DNA of 64,000 nt from Candidatus Poribacteria bacterium (lineage in GTDB: Bacteria > Poribacteria > WGA-4E > WGA-3G): contig JAJEEK010000065.1 in the NCBI GenBank assembly GCA_022821065.1, forward strand, positions 1-64,000. Reading direction: 5' to 3'. Shown here in pieces: positions 28,217 through 37,745 of the stretch (positions within the stretch are counted from its first letter, which is position 1; each line of letters starts with the position of its first letter). Made by a program: the position numbers and the translations under genes. The notes beneath the pieces are model-generated. The model had not been told where the DNA came from and ran no database searches. It worked only from the letters and a program-made list of their open reading frames with translations.

Positions 28217-29389
28217 CTACAATTTTGAGATAGCCGTTTCGATCCTACCTAATGCCTCTTGTATATTTTCTAAGGAGTTGGCGTACGAAAGCCTGAGGTA
28301 TCCGTCGCCATACTGACCGAAGGCGGTTCCCGGTAAAAGTGCAACATCTGCCTCTTCCATGATATAGTCAGCGATTGCCTCACATGAAAGCGGTAATTGC
28401 GTGACATTCGGAAACACATAAAATGAACCGAGCGGTTTGATACAGCTGATTCTGTCAATCCTATTAAGGCCGTCCACAATCGCGTCGCGTCGGACCTGAA
28501 ATTCAGCAACCATTTCTTTAACAAAGGTTTGCGGTCCTGTCAGTGCTTCTATTCCAGCAAGTTGTGTAAAGGTTGCAGTGCAGGAGTTCGAGTTGATAGT
28601 CAACTGTGTAATTTTATCGGCAATTGCTTGGGGTGCGATACCGTAACCCAACCGCCATCCGGTCATTGCGTAGGTCTTAGAATGCCCTTCGATCAAAATT
28701 GTCCGTTCCTTCATACCCGGGAGGCTAAGAACGCTGTGATGTTCACCTTCATAGAGGATGCGGGAATACACTTCGTCTGTCAGGACATAAAAGTTGTGTT
28801 TCTGCGCGAGTTCGGCGATTGCTTCGAGATCTTCTGCGGTAAGTGTGCCTCCAGTTGGGTTCTGAGGCGAGTTGAGAATCAGGAGTTTCGTTCGGTCAGA
28901 GATTGCGTCTACAAGGTCTTCGAGTCGGAATCGGAAACCTACTTCCTCACGCAACGGTAGCGGCACCGCTTTTCCACCTATAAAGTCGATAACAGATTCA
29001 TAGACCGGGAAACCGGGTTCAGGGTAAATCACTTCATCAGCGTCGTCGATTAAAGCGAGGATGGTGAAGAAGATAATCGGCTTGGCACCCGGGGTCACCG
29101 TAACTTCATCTGGGTGTATTGTGATACCGCGTGTTTCCGTTATATGCTGTGCAACGACCTCTCGGAACGCTGGCACGCCGGCAGATGGGCAATAACCAGT
29201 ATGCCCGTCTTTCATCGCTTTGTACGCCGCCTCAATAATATTGCTCGGCGTTGGGAAATCCGGCTGCCCTATTTCTAAATGGATGATGTCTTTGCCTTGC
29301 GCCTCAAGTTGCTTGGCTTTGGCAAGTACCTCAAATGCGGATTCCGTTCCGAGTCGGTTCATCCGCGTTGCGAATGTGGGTGTTTCCAA
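28217..29389 (-). CDS. Class I/II aminotransferase (aspartate aminotransferase-like)
   Basis: PLP-dependent transaminase, 390 residues. Landmarks are the substrate loop QPDFPTPSNI, the Asn/Pro block LNSPQNPTGGTLT, YVLTDEVYSRILYEG with the PLP-N1 Asp, and the Schiff-base Lys in GHSKTYAMTGWRLGYG (about residue 235). The C-terminal Arg is in GYLRLSYAN. I accept TTG 29389 as start because GGAGG lies seven bases before it and residue 2 onwards (ETPTFATRMNRLG) fits the family. Likely aspartate or aromatic specificity, not resolvable here. Confidence 0.9.
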   Translation of the reverse strand: METPTFATRMNRLGTESAFEVLAKAKQLEAQGKDIIHLEIGQPDFPTPSNIIEAAYKAMKDGHTGYCPSAGVPAFREVVAQHITETRGITIHPDEVTVTPGAKPIIFFTILALIDDADEVIYPEPGFPVYESVIDFIGGKAVPLPLREEVGFRFRLEDLVDAISDRTKLLILNSPQNPTGGTLTAEDLEAIAELAQKHNFYVLTDEVYSRILYEGEHHSVLSLPGMKERTILIEGHSKTYAMTGWRLGYGIAPQAIADKITQLTINSNSCTATFTQLAGIEALTGPQTFVKEMVAEFQVRRDAIVDGLNRIDRISCIKPLGSFYVFPNVTQLPLSCEAIADYIMEEADVALLPGTAFGQYGDGYLRLSYANSLENIQEALGRIETAISKL

Positions 29390-29443
29390 AATTATTCCTC
29401 CGTCCGTTTTTCGCCAGTAGACTTTTATCAGCCCAAAAGCAAT

Positions 29444-30472
29444 TTATTTTCCTTGCAAGATTACGCCGTTTCCGCCTGCTAACCAGACCTGTTTGCCTAA
29501 AACAAAGACACTATTCATCTGGAACCCTTGAACCATTGGATCACCTGGATCTTGGACTTCCCATTTTTTTCCACCGTCATTGGTGTGTACGATCACACCG
29601 ACACCGAGGTCGCCGCCGACTGCCCAACCCATATATTGATCAGTGAATCGGATACTTCTGAGTGTTTCTTCAGTGCCACTTGTTTGTGTCGTCCACTTTT
29701 CTCCGCCGTTGCTCGTGTGAAGAATCAGACCATTCTCGCCGACTGCCCAGCCTTGCTTATCATCTAAGAAAAAGATATCTTCAAGCACATCTTCTGTGCC
29801 TGTCTCTTGGTTAACCCAAGTTTGTCCGCCGTCTACGGTTTTCTGAATCACGCTGTTTTGGCTTACCTGCGGGACAACGTGTACACCAGCAACCCAGCCT
29901 GTGGATTCGTCAAGAAACTGAATAGCATTGTACATGGTTGCTTCGTCATCACCGATAGCACCGATGACACCACCTTGGACCACCTTCCAAGTACGTCCAC
30001 CTGTTTTTGTTGAGAGAATAGTATCGTTTGCGCCGACAGCAAAACCGACCTCTTTATTTACGAAGTAGATTCCTTTAAGTGGGTTGTCAACTTTGCTGGT
30101 TTGTATTTCCCAATCTTTACCGTTAGTTGTGGCGACAATCTTCCCCTTTTCGCCAATTGCCCAACCGTGATTTTCATCCAAAAAATAGACAGTGGCGAGC
30201 TGAGCATCGATATCAATTTCGGCTTTATTCCATGTTGCTCCACCGTCTGTCGTATGTCCGATGAAACCGGGGTAGTCGAGTTCTAACGGTGCAACGCCGA
30301 CTGCCCACCCGTTGTTCGTACTCGTGAAAGCGATAGACATATAGTCACGAATTTCGGGGTCCTGCTTCTGGAGAATATCCCAATTTGCGGTGGCAGATAA
30401 AGCGGCTGCCAAGATACCGACGGTTGCAAGTAGTGTTATTATGCGGATGGTGCGTGGTTCAAACCTCTTCAT
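29444..30472 (-). CDS. Ycf48/HCF136-like secreted beta-propeller
   Basis: 342 residues: an N-terminal hydrophobic anchor or signal (RIITLLATVGILAAALSA) and about seven repeats of the form GWAVGxxGxILHTxNGGxxWxxQxSG, such as GWAVGENGLILHTSNGG. This is the photosynthesis-system II stability factor-like/BNR propeller fold, used by non-photosynthetic bacteria as an extracytoplasmic scaffold. It probably faces the periplasm. AAGGAG precedes ATG 30472 and a TTGACT-18 bp-TATATT promoter is at 30615-30644. No substrate is implied. Confidence 0.88.
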   Translation of the reverse strand: MKRFEPRTIRIITLLATVGILAAALSATANWDILQKQDPEIRDYMSIAFTSTNNGWAVGVAPLELDYPGFIGHTTDGGATWNKAEIDIDAQLATVYFLDENHGWAIGEKGKIVATTNGKDWEIQTSKVDNPLKGIYFVNKEVGFAVGANDTILSTKTGGRTWKVVQGGVIGAIGDDEATMYNAIQFLDESTGWVAGVHVVPQVSQNSVIQKTVDGGQTWVNQETGTEDVLEDIFFLDDKQGWAVGENGLILHTSNGGEKWTTQTSGTEETLRSIRFTDQYMGWAVGGDLGVGVIVHTNDGGKKWEVQDPGDPMVQGFQMNSVFVLGKQVWLAGGNGVILQGK

Positions 30473-30614
30473 TGTAATTGTGTCTCCTTTTTACTCTTTT
30501 TCGTTTAACAACAGTGCCTGTTTGATTTGTTTCACAGATTACTAAAAGTTAACTCTTGTAAAAAATTTGCGCTGAACAAACCAAAATCTTGTAATGTGTG
30601 AATTATAAAAGTAT

Positions 30615-30644
30615 AATATAACCTTGATTTGAGAATTAAGTCAA
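30615..30644 (-). promoter_or_regulatory. Putative promoter of the Ycf48-like gene
   Basis: Minus strand TTGACT (30639-30644), 18-bp spacer, TATATT (30615-30620), in AT-rich DNA about 140 bp upstream of the start codon. Confidence 0.5.
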
Positions 30645-30729
30645 CAATTTTTTCAGTCAACACCAGGGTTATTTGGTTTTAGATAAATTGCTCGATTCTC
30701 TAAATGTTTGAATTTTCTTTTTCAGTCCC

Positions 30730-30750
30730 GGTGCGGTTGCAAACCGCACC
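30730..30750. repeat. GGTGCGGTT palindromic repeat
   Basis: GGTGCGGTT-GCA-AACCGCACC is a perfect 9-bp stem with a 3-base loop in the 439-bp gap 30473-30911. No gene is visible in that gap; it holds this REP-like palindrome and the promoter at 30615-30644. Confidence 0.6.
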
Positions 30751-30911
30751 TACCGGCCTTGGGGGTCCAAAATTGGACGAAAAAACCGAGAACTAAATAA
30801 CTCCGGTTTTGTAGGCGACTAAAGCAGTGCTGTATTTTAACAACGTCCACAGTGCCATGAAACGTATAATTGCTCCCTGCTTTTAGCGGCGTAACTTTCA
30901 ATACCTGCCTG

Positions 30912-32306
30912 CTATTTAGCGACAATTACCGTGCCTGTTTTGAAATTTTCGCCTACTTGAAGCTGGTAGACATAGACCCCGCTTTCCACGATTTCGCCGG
31001 TTTCATCCCGTCCGTCCCATGTGAGTTCCGTTTCACCTGGCAGTGCCACCAAGGTTTTGACGAGCATTCCATCAATGTCGTAAATAAGTACTGTGAATTC
31101 GCCTGAAGCGTCTTCGATTGCGCGCGCTGGGAATATAACCTGATTGAAATCTGTGTCTGGCGAGAGCGGCGTAAATGGATTCGGATAGGGTTTGGCAAAG
31201 ATACGAAGTTTTGCTTGTGCCGCTATAGATATATTATCTGCTTCGTCAACTGCAATAACAGCATACGTAAAACTGCCTACGGACAATATGCGCTCATCAA
31301 TAAATCTATATCCAGCAACTTCGTCTTCTGCGGTTCGTTGTAGCACGCCGTCGGGAAGCGGTTTGGGTTCGGTTCCTGATGAACCGAACGAGACTTCATA
31401 CCTTGTCACGTCTCGGCTGACACTCGGTTTCCACGAAATTTCCACACCGTCGTTTGAAGTGGTAATGTTGAGCATTGTTGGCGGCTCCGGTGCAGCGGTG
31501 TCCTCTGATACGTTCACCGTCTGTATCGGGGACCGTTCTGATTGCAAGAGAATCGTTTTATATGCGGTTATTTGGTATGTATGTTCTCCTGGTGGAACAT
31601 TCACATCACGAAATGTAGTTGACGAGCGTCCCTTAACGTTAATAGAATCTTCTTTGCCTCTATAGATGAGATACCCGTTCACATCAGGATCCGCCGAATT
31701 CTGCCAACGGAGCGTCACATCGTTTTCACCGGTTGTGTCGGCTTCTGCTGTGAAACCGATAACTGGACCAGGGGGAACGTTCGCGATAACCTGTAACGTG
31801 AAATCGTCGTTGTTGAGTTTTCCATCTGCCTGTCCAGGACGGATGAATTCACCGATAGGCGTATCTTCAAGATTGCGCAGACGTACCCTGAACGCCGCGG
31901 ATAAAGTGATGGTGTTCGGTGTTTGGCAATCAAAGATAATTTCGTATCTTGAATTTTGCAGATCATTGATAACGTCTGCGAGTTCGACACGTAGGATGTT
32001 ACCGCCGGAGACAACAGCACGGGCTGCAAGTGGGTTCTGATCTCGAGAGATACCTTTGAAACGGTCCGATTGGGTCAGGAATCCGGATGGCATCACAATT
32101 TCGATAATTTTAATTTCTTCGCCGGGTTCTGCGAGAGACCTATCTACGAGAAGCGTCACAATCAACGGTGCTGTTGTACTGGCAGGGACAACACCATCTG
32201 TTTGGTCAACAACGTTTATTTCTCCAACAGAAGTCACCGCTGCGTACCCACTTATAGAAATGAATAGGTTAACAATAAGAACGAGAATAATTAGTGTTTT
32301 TTTCAT
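30912..32306 (-). CDS. Secreted FN3 protein with FlgD-like sorting-type C-terminus
   Basis: 464 residues. A signal peptide (KKTLIILVLIVNLFISISGYA) is followed by an all-beta region (about 25-180), two fibronectin type III domains (about 185-275 and 285-375, with DVTLRWQNSADPDVNGYLIYRG-like strands) and a C-terminal FlgD-Ig-like module (KPYPNPFTP ... YDIDGMLVKTL ... SGVYVYQLQVGE). That last module is the shape used as a type IX secretion sorting domain in Bacteroidetes. The PorV-like gene lies 14 bp upstream in the same direction, supporting a secreted, surface-attached product. Ligand unknown. Confidence 0.83.
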   Translation of the reverse strand: MKKTLIILVLIVNLFISISGYAAVTSVGEINVVDQTDGVVPASTTAPLIVTLLVDRSLAEPGEEIKIIEIVMPSGFLTQSDRFKGISRDQNPLAARAVVSGGNILRVELADVINDLQNSRYEIIFDCQTPNTITLSAAFRVRLRNLEDTPIGEFIRPGQADGKLNNDDFTLQVIANVPPGPVIGFTAEADTTGENDVTLRWQNSADPDVNGYLIYRGKEDSINVKGRSSTTFRDVNVPPGEHTYQITAYKTILLQSERSPIQTVNVSEDTAAPEPPTMLNITTSNDGVEISWKPSVSRDVTRYEVSFGSSGTEPKPLPDGVLQRTAEDEVAGYRFIDERILSVGSFTYAVIAVDEADNISIAAQAKLRIFAKPYPNPFTPLSPDTDFNQVIFPARAIEDASGEFTVLIYDIDGMLVKTLVALPGETELTWDGRDETGEIVESGVYVYQLQVGENFKTGTVIVAK

Positions 32307-32320
32307 TGGGCAACTCTTTT

Positions 32321-33295
32321 TTATAATATTAGATTTATTGAGAACCGCTGTGTCGTGTTGTTCTGAAAATCTCCACTTAGGAGTTGAAATCCATAGTCGA
32401 GCTGAATAGCGATGCTGCTGATTGGCATCTTAGCGCTCCCTCCGAAGTTCAGGGTCGTTGCGGAATCGCTACCGTTTTTTAACCCGTAGCCACCGCGCAC
32501 AGCGATAGACTTGTTTAACCAGATTTCTATTCCGGTGCGTATATAGATCTCACCATTACGGTTCGCGACCTCGAAAGTTCCGAGACTCCCTTTCAACAAG
32601 TTGCTGACGGCTGCACCTTGTGCACTCATCTCTGCGATGGATTCGAGTCTGTATGCTAAGCCTGTGCGAATGTTCAGAGGCACCGAACTTGTATCAACAT
32701 CAGCTATGCTTATATTTGCAGGAAGCGCATTCTCCACAGAAACCCCGATGTTCAGGCTCTGAATCGGCTTGGCAATCACACCGAAATCAAAGGAGACTGC
32801 TGAGTTAGATGTTCGATCGAAGTAAGGGTTTTCGACGATGAATTCATTCGTCTCATCGAAAGATATCCCTAAAATTTTCAGGTTCGCACCGACGGCTAAT
32901 TGCTTGAAAAGGGAATTACCGTAGGAGACCCGTATCGTCTGTTCTTGATAGATTTCAGAATCTTCTGCAAGGACACCGAAACTTGCCCCGATTGAACCTA
33001 TTTTTCCGAACGGAATAACGGCGTTGATACTATTATAGGTGATGAGTCCACTGAAACGTTGTGCCGTTGTCGCCCCAACTTGGATTTTATCAATATAACC
33101 TATTCCGGCGGCGTTGTAGTTCGCGGCGTTACTATCATCGGCGAGTGCAACGAACGCGCCGCCTAAACCGAGAGGTCTTGCGCCAACACCGATGTCGTTA
33201 AATGCAGCGTAGGTGGCAATCGGAGAAAGCATCACGATGAATAGAATTAAATGGAATATCTGTCTCAATTTATCGTATCCTTTAGCATAAATCAT
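32321..33295 (-). CDS. PorV/PorQ-like outer-membrane beta-barrel protein
   Basis: 324 residues with signal peptide (FHLILFIVMLSPIATYAA) and the diagnostic start of the mature chain GARPLGLGGAFVALADDSNA followed by NAAGIGYI. The rest alternates polar and hydrophobic residues with many Gly and aromatic strand ends, and finishes in a barrel-type strand (RFSINLIL). PorV is the shuttle/anchor of type IX secretion; the family also covers UPF0164. It is directly followed by a protein with a sorting-type C-terminus, so a secretion or surface role is the best inference. Confidence 0.82.
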   Translation of the reverse strand: MIYAKGYDKLRQIFHLILFIVMLSPIATYAAFNDIGVGARPLGLGGAFVALADDSNAANYNAAGIGYIDKIQVGATTAQRFSGLITYNSINAVIPFGKIGSIGASFGVLAEDSEIYQEQTIRVSYGNSLFKQLAVGANLKILGISFDETNEFIVENPYFDRTSNSAVSFDFGVIAKPIQSLNIGVSVENALPANISIADVDTSSVPLNIRTGLAYRLESIAEMSAQGAAVSNLLKGSLGTFEVANRNGEIYIRTGIEIWLNKSIAVRGGYGLKNGSDSATTLNFGGSAKMPISSIAIQLDYGFQLLSGDFQNNTTQRFSINLIL

Positions 33296-33360
33296 AGTGG
33301 TTTTGTTATTTCCGGATCGGCATTTTTTGTTTTTGTGAGCCGATGGGATTCATGGAAGAT

Positions 33361-34023
33361 TTAATTGGCGGCACCAGTCATAGGGACAAAGCTAACTGGA
33401 GCGACCTCGGTCGTCTCAACAGACGGCGTTGGACGTTTTCCATTTTGAAGTTCTTTCCGAATTAGGAGCAGATTTTGTTCAGAGTCGCCGACCGGTATCA
33501 CCATTCTGCCCCCCACTGCAAGTTGCTGAACGAGCTGCGTCGGCACCGTCTTAGGTGCTGCTGCGGCAATTACTGCGTCATAAGGGGCGTATTCTTGCCA
33601 ACCATAACGTCCGTCCCCTTTTTTCAGATGAACATTTTGATAGTTAAGTGCCTCCAATCTTGCTTTCGCGCGTTTGGCGAGCGCAGGTATGATTTCAACG
33701 GAGTAAACGACGTTCGCTAACTCCGCCAGTATCGCTGTTTGATAACCGCATCCGGTACCGATTTCAAGGACTTTTGAAGTCGGAGTTAACTCCAACAGAT
33801 CCGTCATGAGTGCGACGATATACGGTTGTGAGATTGTTTGGTCGTAATCGATCGGCAGCGGTCCGTCCTTGTATGCGAAGTTGAGATGCTGAGGTTTCAC
33901 GAATAGATGTCGTTCCACCTTTCGCATGGCGGCAAGGACTTCAGGGGTATGAATACCACGCGCTTCAATCTGATTTTGGACCATTTTGCGGCGCAGTGTT
34001 GAATGGTTTTTGTTGAACAACAT
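33361..34023 (-). CDS. pcm: Protein-L-isoaspartate O-methyltransferase
   Basis: Repairs isoaspartyl damage using S-adenosylmethionine. The SAM-binding motif is VLEIGTGCGYQTAILAEL, preceded by the family block DQTISQPYIVALMTDLLEL and followed by SVEIIPALAKRA and GDGRYGWQEYAPYDAVIAAA. About 220 residues is standard. I use ATG 34023; the frame could begin at GTG 34032, adding three residues. Lies between the PorV-like gene and sppA, all in one direction, so possibly part of an envelope-maintenance unit. Confidence 0.94.
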   Translation of the reverse strand: MLFNKNHSTLRRKMVQNQIEARGIHTPEVLAAMRKVERHLFVKPQHLNFAYKDGPLPIDYDQTISQPYIVALMTDLLELTPTSKVLEIGTGCGYQTAILAELANVVYSVEIIPALAKRAKARLEALNYQNVHLKKGDGRYGWQEYAPYDAVIAAAAPKTVPTQLVQQLAVGGRMVIPVGDSEQNLLLIRKELQNGKRPTPSVETTEVAPVSFVPMTGAAN

Positions 34024-34093
34024 TTTTACCACTGCTTCGGATGTCGGTTTTAGGAGTAGAGGTTAGGTTGCCTAACCTCTACATAGTATCTTT

Positions 34094-36565
34094 TTAATTG
34101 CCTACACTTATTTGATAAGGCATCAAGAGAAAAAGCCTCTGTTTTCTGATGATGTTTAGGAGTTTTGTAGTCGTGTTCAAATCGGCGTATCGAGTGATAG
34201 AATGTAGCAGCGAACCATTTTCCGCCGCTGTATCCTTCACATCATCATTTTCAAGTCCGACGCGAGGTTGTGTCATAAATGGGAATTGAAGATCGCTGAA
34301 TGCTTGTGAAAGCCATGTTTTTTTCGGGAATTGAACGATCTCAAACGACCGTTCTTCCAATTCGGCGCGTTGTCGTGCGATCGCAATCGCGAGGTTTAAA
34401 CCGCCCAACTGATCCACAAGTCCGTGTTCCTTTGCTTGTCTGCCCGACCAGATACGCCCCTGTCCGAGCTTGTCTACATCTTCTACCGTTAAGTTGGTTC
34501 GCCCATCAGCCACCTTCTTGACGAAGTCGTCGTAGATTTCTTGGATCTGTTTCTGTACAATCGCCTGTTCTTCGGAAGAATAGTCACCGTAGTCTGAATA
34601 AAAATCGGCGTGTTTACCGCGTTTGAGGATCTCTTTGTGGATACCGAGTTTTTCGTAGAGTCCTTTGAAACTATACTTACCGCTGATGACACCGATCGAT
34701 CCGGTAATCGTTCCTGGTTCAGCGACAATGGTGTCTGCTGGAGCCGCTATATAATAGCCGCCTGATGCTGCGACATCACCCATGGATACGATGAGCGGTT
34801 TGACCTCTGTGAGTCGTACCAATTCACGCCATATTGTATCCGCTGCAGAGACAAGTCCGCCCCCACTATCAACCCGCAACACGACGGCTTTGATGTCATT
34901 GTCATCTCTTACTTCTCTGATAGCCCGAGTGATTGTGTCTGCTCCCATTACTTGTGTCCCCAGAATCGGATCGATAAAACTGTCGCCAGTCAACATAAGA
35001 CCTTTTGCCTCAATGACCGCAAGTTTCGGTTGTGGGGTCTGCCAATCTTGAGAATGCAGTCTACTATTTGCGTATTCGCCAACCGAAACCAAATTAGTGT
35101 GATTATCCGTGAGTTCCGCTACGACATTGTGTAGTTCGTCTTCATAGACGAGACGGTCTACCAACTCGCCAGCGAGTGCTTGGCGTGCGGTGTAAGGGCC
35201 CGCGTCAATCCGTTTTTTTACAGTTTCGTGGTTCCAACCGCGTCCTTCTGCGATGATAGCTACGACTTGTTCATAGAGGTCATCAAGAATAATATTCTGG
35301 ATTTCGCGCTGGGCTTCGGACATCTCTTTTCTTGTGAGTGACTCGGATGCCGATTTGTACTTGCCGATATGTTCAAGATCCGCTCTGACCCCTATCATAT
35401 CTAACGCGCCTTTATAAAAAGAACGTTCTGTCCTTAAACCGATCAATCGTACTTCAGCAGACGGATGAATAAGGATACCATCGCATGTCGCAGCGACGAT
35501 GTAATCGCCGGTGGAGCAGTGGGTGAGGTAACAAAGCACAATACGTCCAGATTCTCTAAAATTCAGGATTGCATCTGACATTTCTTGGAGTTGCGCGATA
35601 CCATAATTGTTGCCATCAATGCGGATGAGGACACCCGCAATATCATCATCCCATTTTACTATCGGTAGGACTTCTTTGAGAGCACGCATTGATAGGTCAA
35701 GAAACATACGACGGCGGAACAGCGGTTTCGTTGAAGGTGTGTTGGTGTACTGGAAGTAACCGACACCGACTTGTGCGTCTCGATTCTTGTCGAAGGTGTT
35801 GTCAGTTCCGATCCCCCAATTGCCGATATGGATTCCGAAACGGATGTCAAAACTCAAGTCGTCATTTAGGGTGCCTCGGAACATAAGCTCACGGATCGGG
35901 CGCACTTCCAAGGCGTAGCGAAATTTCCAATCTTCTACCCCTTGTGTCTTTTGCGTATCAATTGAGAGTGTTGTCCGCCACGTTCCGGGACGAAGCGCAA
36001 CGCCAAGATCGTAGGTGCGTCCGAGTTTCTCAGCAAGCAGTGTCGGTCGATTCAGATCGCGTGCCATTGCACCGATTGAAAAGTAGCGTCGTCGGTACAT
36101 CAATCCGAGAGATAGAGACCGAAATTCGTCGTAATCCGTGTTCTCCGAATTCATCCAACTGTAACTTGTGCCCCAGTAGAGCCCGTTTCCTAAGGGCCGT
36201 CCACCGGAGAGTGTGTAGCGCGTAAAATCTGTATCAGCATCAGCACTCGTAAATTCCATACCGAAACCGGCACCTGGAATGGCAAAGAAGAAAGCGTCAT
36301 CGCCTGCCCAATCGCTCTGATATGTGCGAAGGTAGTATAGATTTAAACCGCGCCCTGTGCCGAGTCCCGATGGATTAAAGAAGGTGGCTAAAGCATCATC
36401 GCTCGTAGCGATGGAATTCGCTGGTAAGTGCGTACGCACCTTCGGTGGTGAGGCAGCGGCACAAAGCGTACTCATCCCATAGACGAAAGCTGCTGAAATA
36501 ATAGCCTTCCTGATGTACGCTAAGTACTTGCTAAATGGAGGTGTAACGGTCAATAGGCTTTTCAT
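34094..36565 (-). CDS. sppA: SppA signal-peptide peptidase fused to an N-terminal barrel-like domain
   Basis: 823 residues. Residues 21-38 form a signal sequence; residues about 45-285 read like an outer-membrane barrel related to the PorV/UPF0164 type (ALATFFNPSGLGTGRGLNLYYL, LYWGTSYSWM, SIGAMARDLNRP, VGVGYFQY). From about residue 290 a double-length SppA follows, with the general-base Lys404 in GKYKSASESLTRKEMS and nucleophile Ser601 in GDVAASGGYYIAAP, 197 residues apart, close to the 200 in E. coli SppA. VDSGGG precedes the Ser. Both catalytic residues are intact. The barrel could tether a normally inner-membrane protease to the outer membrane. Confidence 0.88.
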   Translation of the reverse strand: MKSLLTVTPPFSKYLAYIRKAIISAAFVYGMSTLCAAASPPKVRTHLPANSIATSDDALATFFNPSGLGTGRGLNLYYLRTYQSDWAGDDAFFFAIPGAGFGMEFTSADADTDFTRYTLSGGRPLGNGLYWGTSYSWMNSENTDYDEFRSLSLGLMYRRRYFSIGAMARDLNRPTLLAEKLGRTYDLGVALRPGTWRTTLSIDTQKTQGVEDWKFRYALEVRPIRELMFRGTLNDDLSFDIRFGIHIGNWGIGTDNTFDKNRDAQVGVGYFQYTNTPSTKPLFRRRMFLDLSMRALKEVLPIVKWDDDIAGVLIRIDGNNYGIAQLQEMSDAILNFRESGRIVLCYLTHCSTGDYIVAATCDGILIHPSAEVRLIGLRTERSFYKGALDMIGVRADLEHIGKYKSASESLTRKEMSEAQREIQNIILDDLYEQVVAIIAEGRGWNHETVKKRIDAGPYTARQALAGELVDRLVYEDELHNVVAELTDNHTNLVSVGEYANSRLHSQDWQTPQPKLAVIEAKGLMLTGDSFIDPILGTQVMGADTITRAIREVRDDNDIKAVVLRVDSGGGLVSAADTIWRELVRLTEVKPLIVSMGDVAASGGYYIAAPADTIVAEPGTITGSIGVISGKYSFKGLYEKLGIHKEILKRGKHADFYSDYGDYSSEEQAIVQKQIQEIYDDFVKKVADGRTNLTVEDVDKLGQGRIWSGRQAKEHGLVDQLGGLNLAIAIARQRAELEERSFEIVQFPKKTWLSQAFSDLQFPFMTQPRVGLENDDVKDTAAENGSLLHSITRYADLNTTTKLLNIIRKQRLFLLMPYQISVGN

Positions 36566-36763
36566 GTCGTGTGGATCTGCGAGTCGGTAGGTTACGCCAA
36601 CTCAGGGTTTAAAATCTATACTATAGAAGTATAGAATACCACAACACTGCGAAAATTGCAACAAAAATACTAAGTCGGACACAAGTTTTATATGTCTGCA
36701 ACATATTAGGGGCCACTCAACCGCGTTAGGAAACAGATTCTGGTGAATTCCGTGTACGAAACA

Positions 36764-37579
36764 CTAAGCGCGTCGAGCATATTCGGGGAACAACTCATCG
36801 TGGATTTCGCTGCACTGTTGGAGATGGGTTCTCCGATTTGCATCTGCGGTGTCAACCATTGTTGGGAAAAACATGCCCGCGCCGGTGTTGATTTGGTACC
36901 CGCCTGCCGAATGGACGCTCAAATACTGGTGTAACATCTCTAAATCCGGTTCGGTTGTGCAATGTTGTGTGCAATTCATCGTGAACATCCGTCTCCGTGT
37001 GCCGCCGCCAAATGATGCATGATAAGTGTCGTGATTGAAAATCACGACATCGCCGGGTGTAGTTTCCAAGGCGATGCTGGTTGGAAAGTCTCGCGGTGGA
37101 ATGCCGTAGAGGGTCTCTGATTGATTTGGATCAATTTTTTCTGATCTGATGAAATGTGTTGGATTTTGGCTGCCGGGGATAATTCGCAAACATCCGGTGT
37201 CTTTTGCCAACTCGTCGAGATAGAAGGTTACTTTACAAGCAAAGAGCTTTCCCCAACTCCCATCAGGATGCCACCCGGTGTCGCCAGTGTAGTAATTGCC
37301 GTCGCCGCCAGCATAGTTGAAGTCCTCACCGATCACGCCCCCGATAAGTCCCTTGACCCGTTCATCATCAAGTAAGGTACAGAGTCGCGGACGATGCTCG
37401 ATCGGACCGCCAAACATAGTCCGACGCGTACCGTCGTGGTCTTTACCGCCCCCGAATTCTTGAATTGTCATCTCAAATTCTTCTGTAATCCACTCCATCT
37501 CGCTTGGTGAAAACATACCGGATATTGCGAGATAGCCAAACGTATTGAAAAAATTGACCTGATGTTCTGTTAGTTTCAT
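36764..37579 (-). CDS. Phytanoyl-CoA dioxygenase (PhyH) family protein, copy 3
   Basis: 271 residues. The iron triad is visible as His-x-Asp in TGWHPDGSWG and the distal His in HDTYHASFGGG, with RRRMFTMN carrying the 2-oxoglutarate Arg. RIIPGSQNP is the family loop. It starts MKLTEHQVNFFNTFGYLAI, the usual PhyH opening. Nothing co-directional is close enough to define a pathway; sppA lies 200 bp downstream, a lipoprotein gene 170 bp upstream. Confidence 0.9.
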   Translation of the reverse strand: MKLTEHQVNFFNTFGYLAISGMFSPSEMEWITEEFEMTIQEFGGGKDHDGTRRTMFGGPIEHRPRLCTLLDDERVKGLIGGVIGEDFNYAGGDGNYYTGDTGWHPDGSWGKLFACKVTFYLDELAKDTGCLRIIPGSQNPTHFIRSEKIDPNQSETLYGIPPRDFPTSIALETTPGDVVIFNHDTYHASFGGGTRRRMFTMNCTQHCTTEPDLEMLHQYLSVHSAGGYQINTGAGMFFPTMVDTADANRRTHLQQCSEIHDELFPEYARRA

Positions 37580-37745
37580 GATCTTTCCCGCCTTATTTTC
37601 TGGATTCGCCGAGATGCGGACGTTCCTTCCAACATGCCCAGACGTTTGGTGTGATATATTCTTTATCGATGTATGATTTTCTCAAAGATGAGACGGTTCT
37701 TTCTCCATTTCGGTTCCTTTTGCAAATACTGTTTGAACCCTTCTG

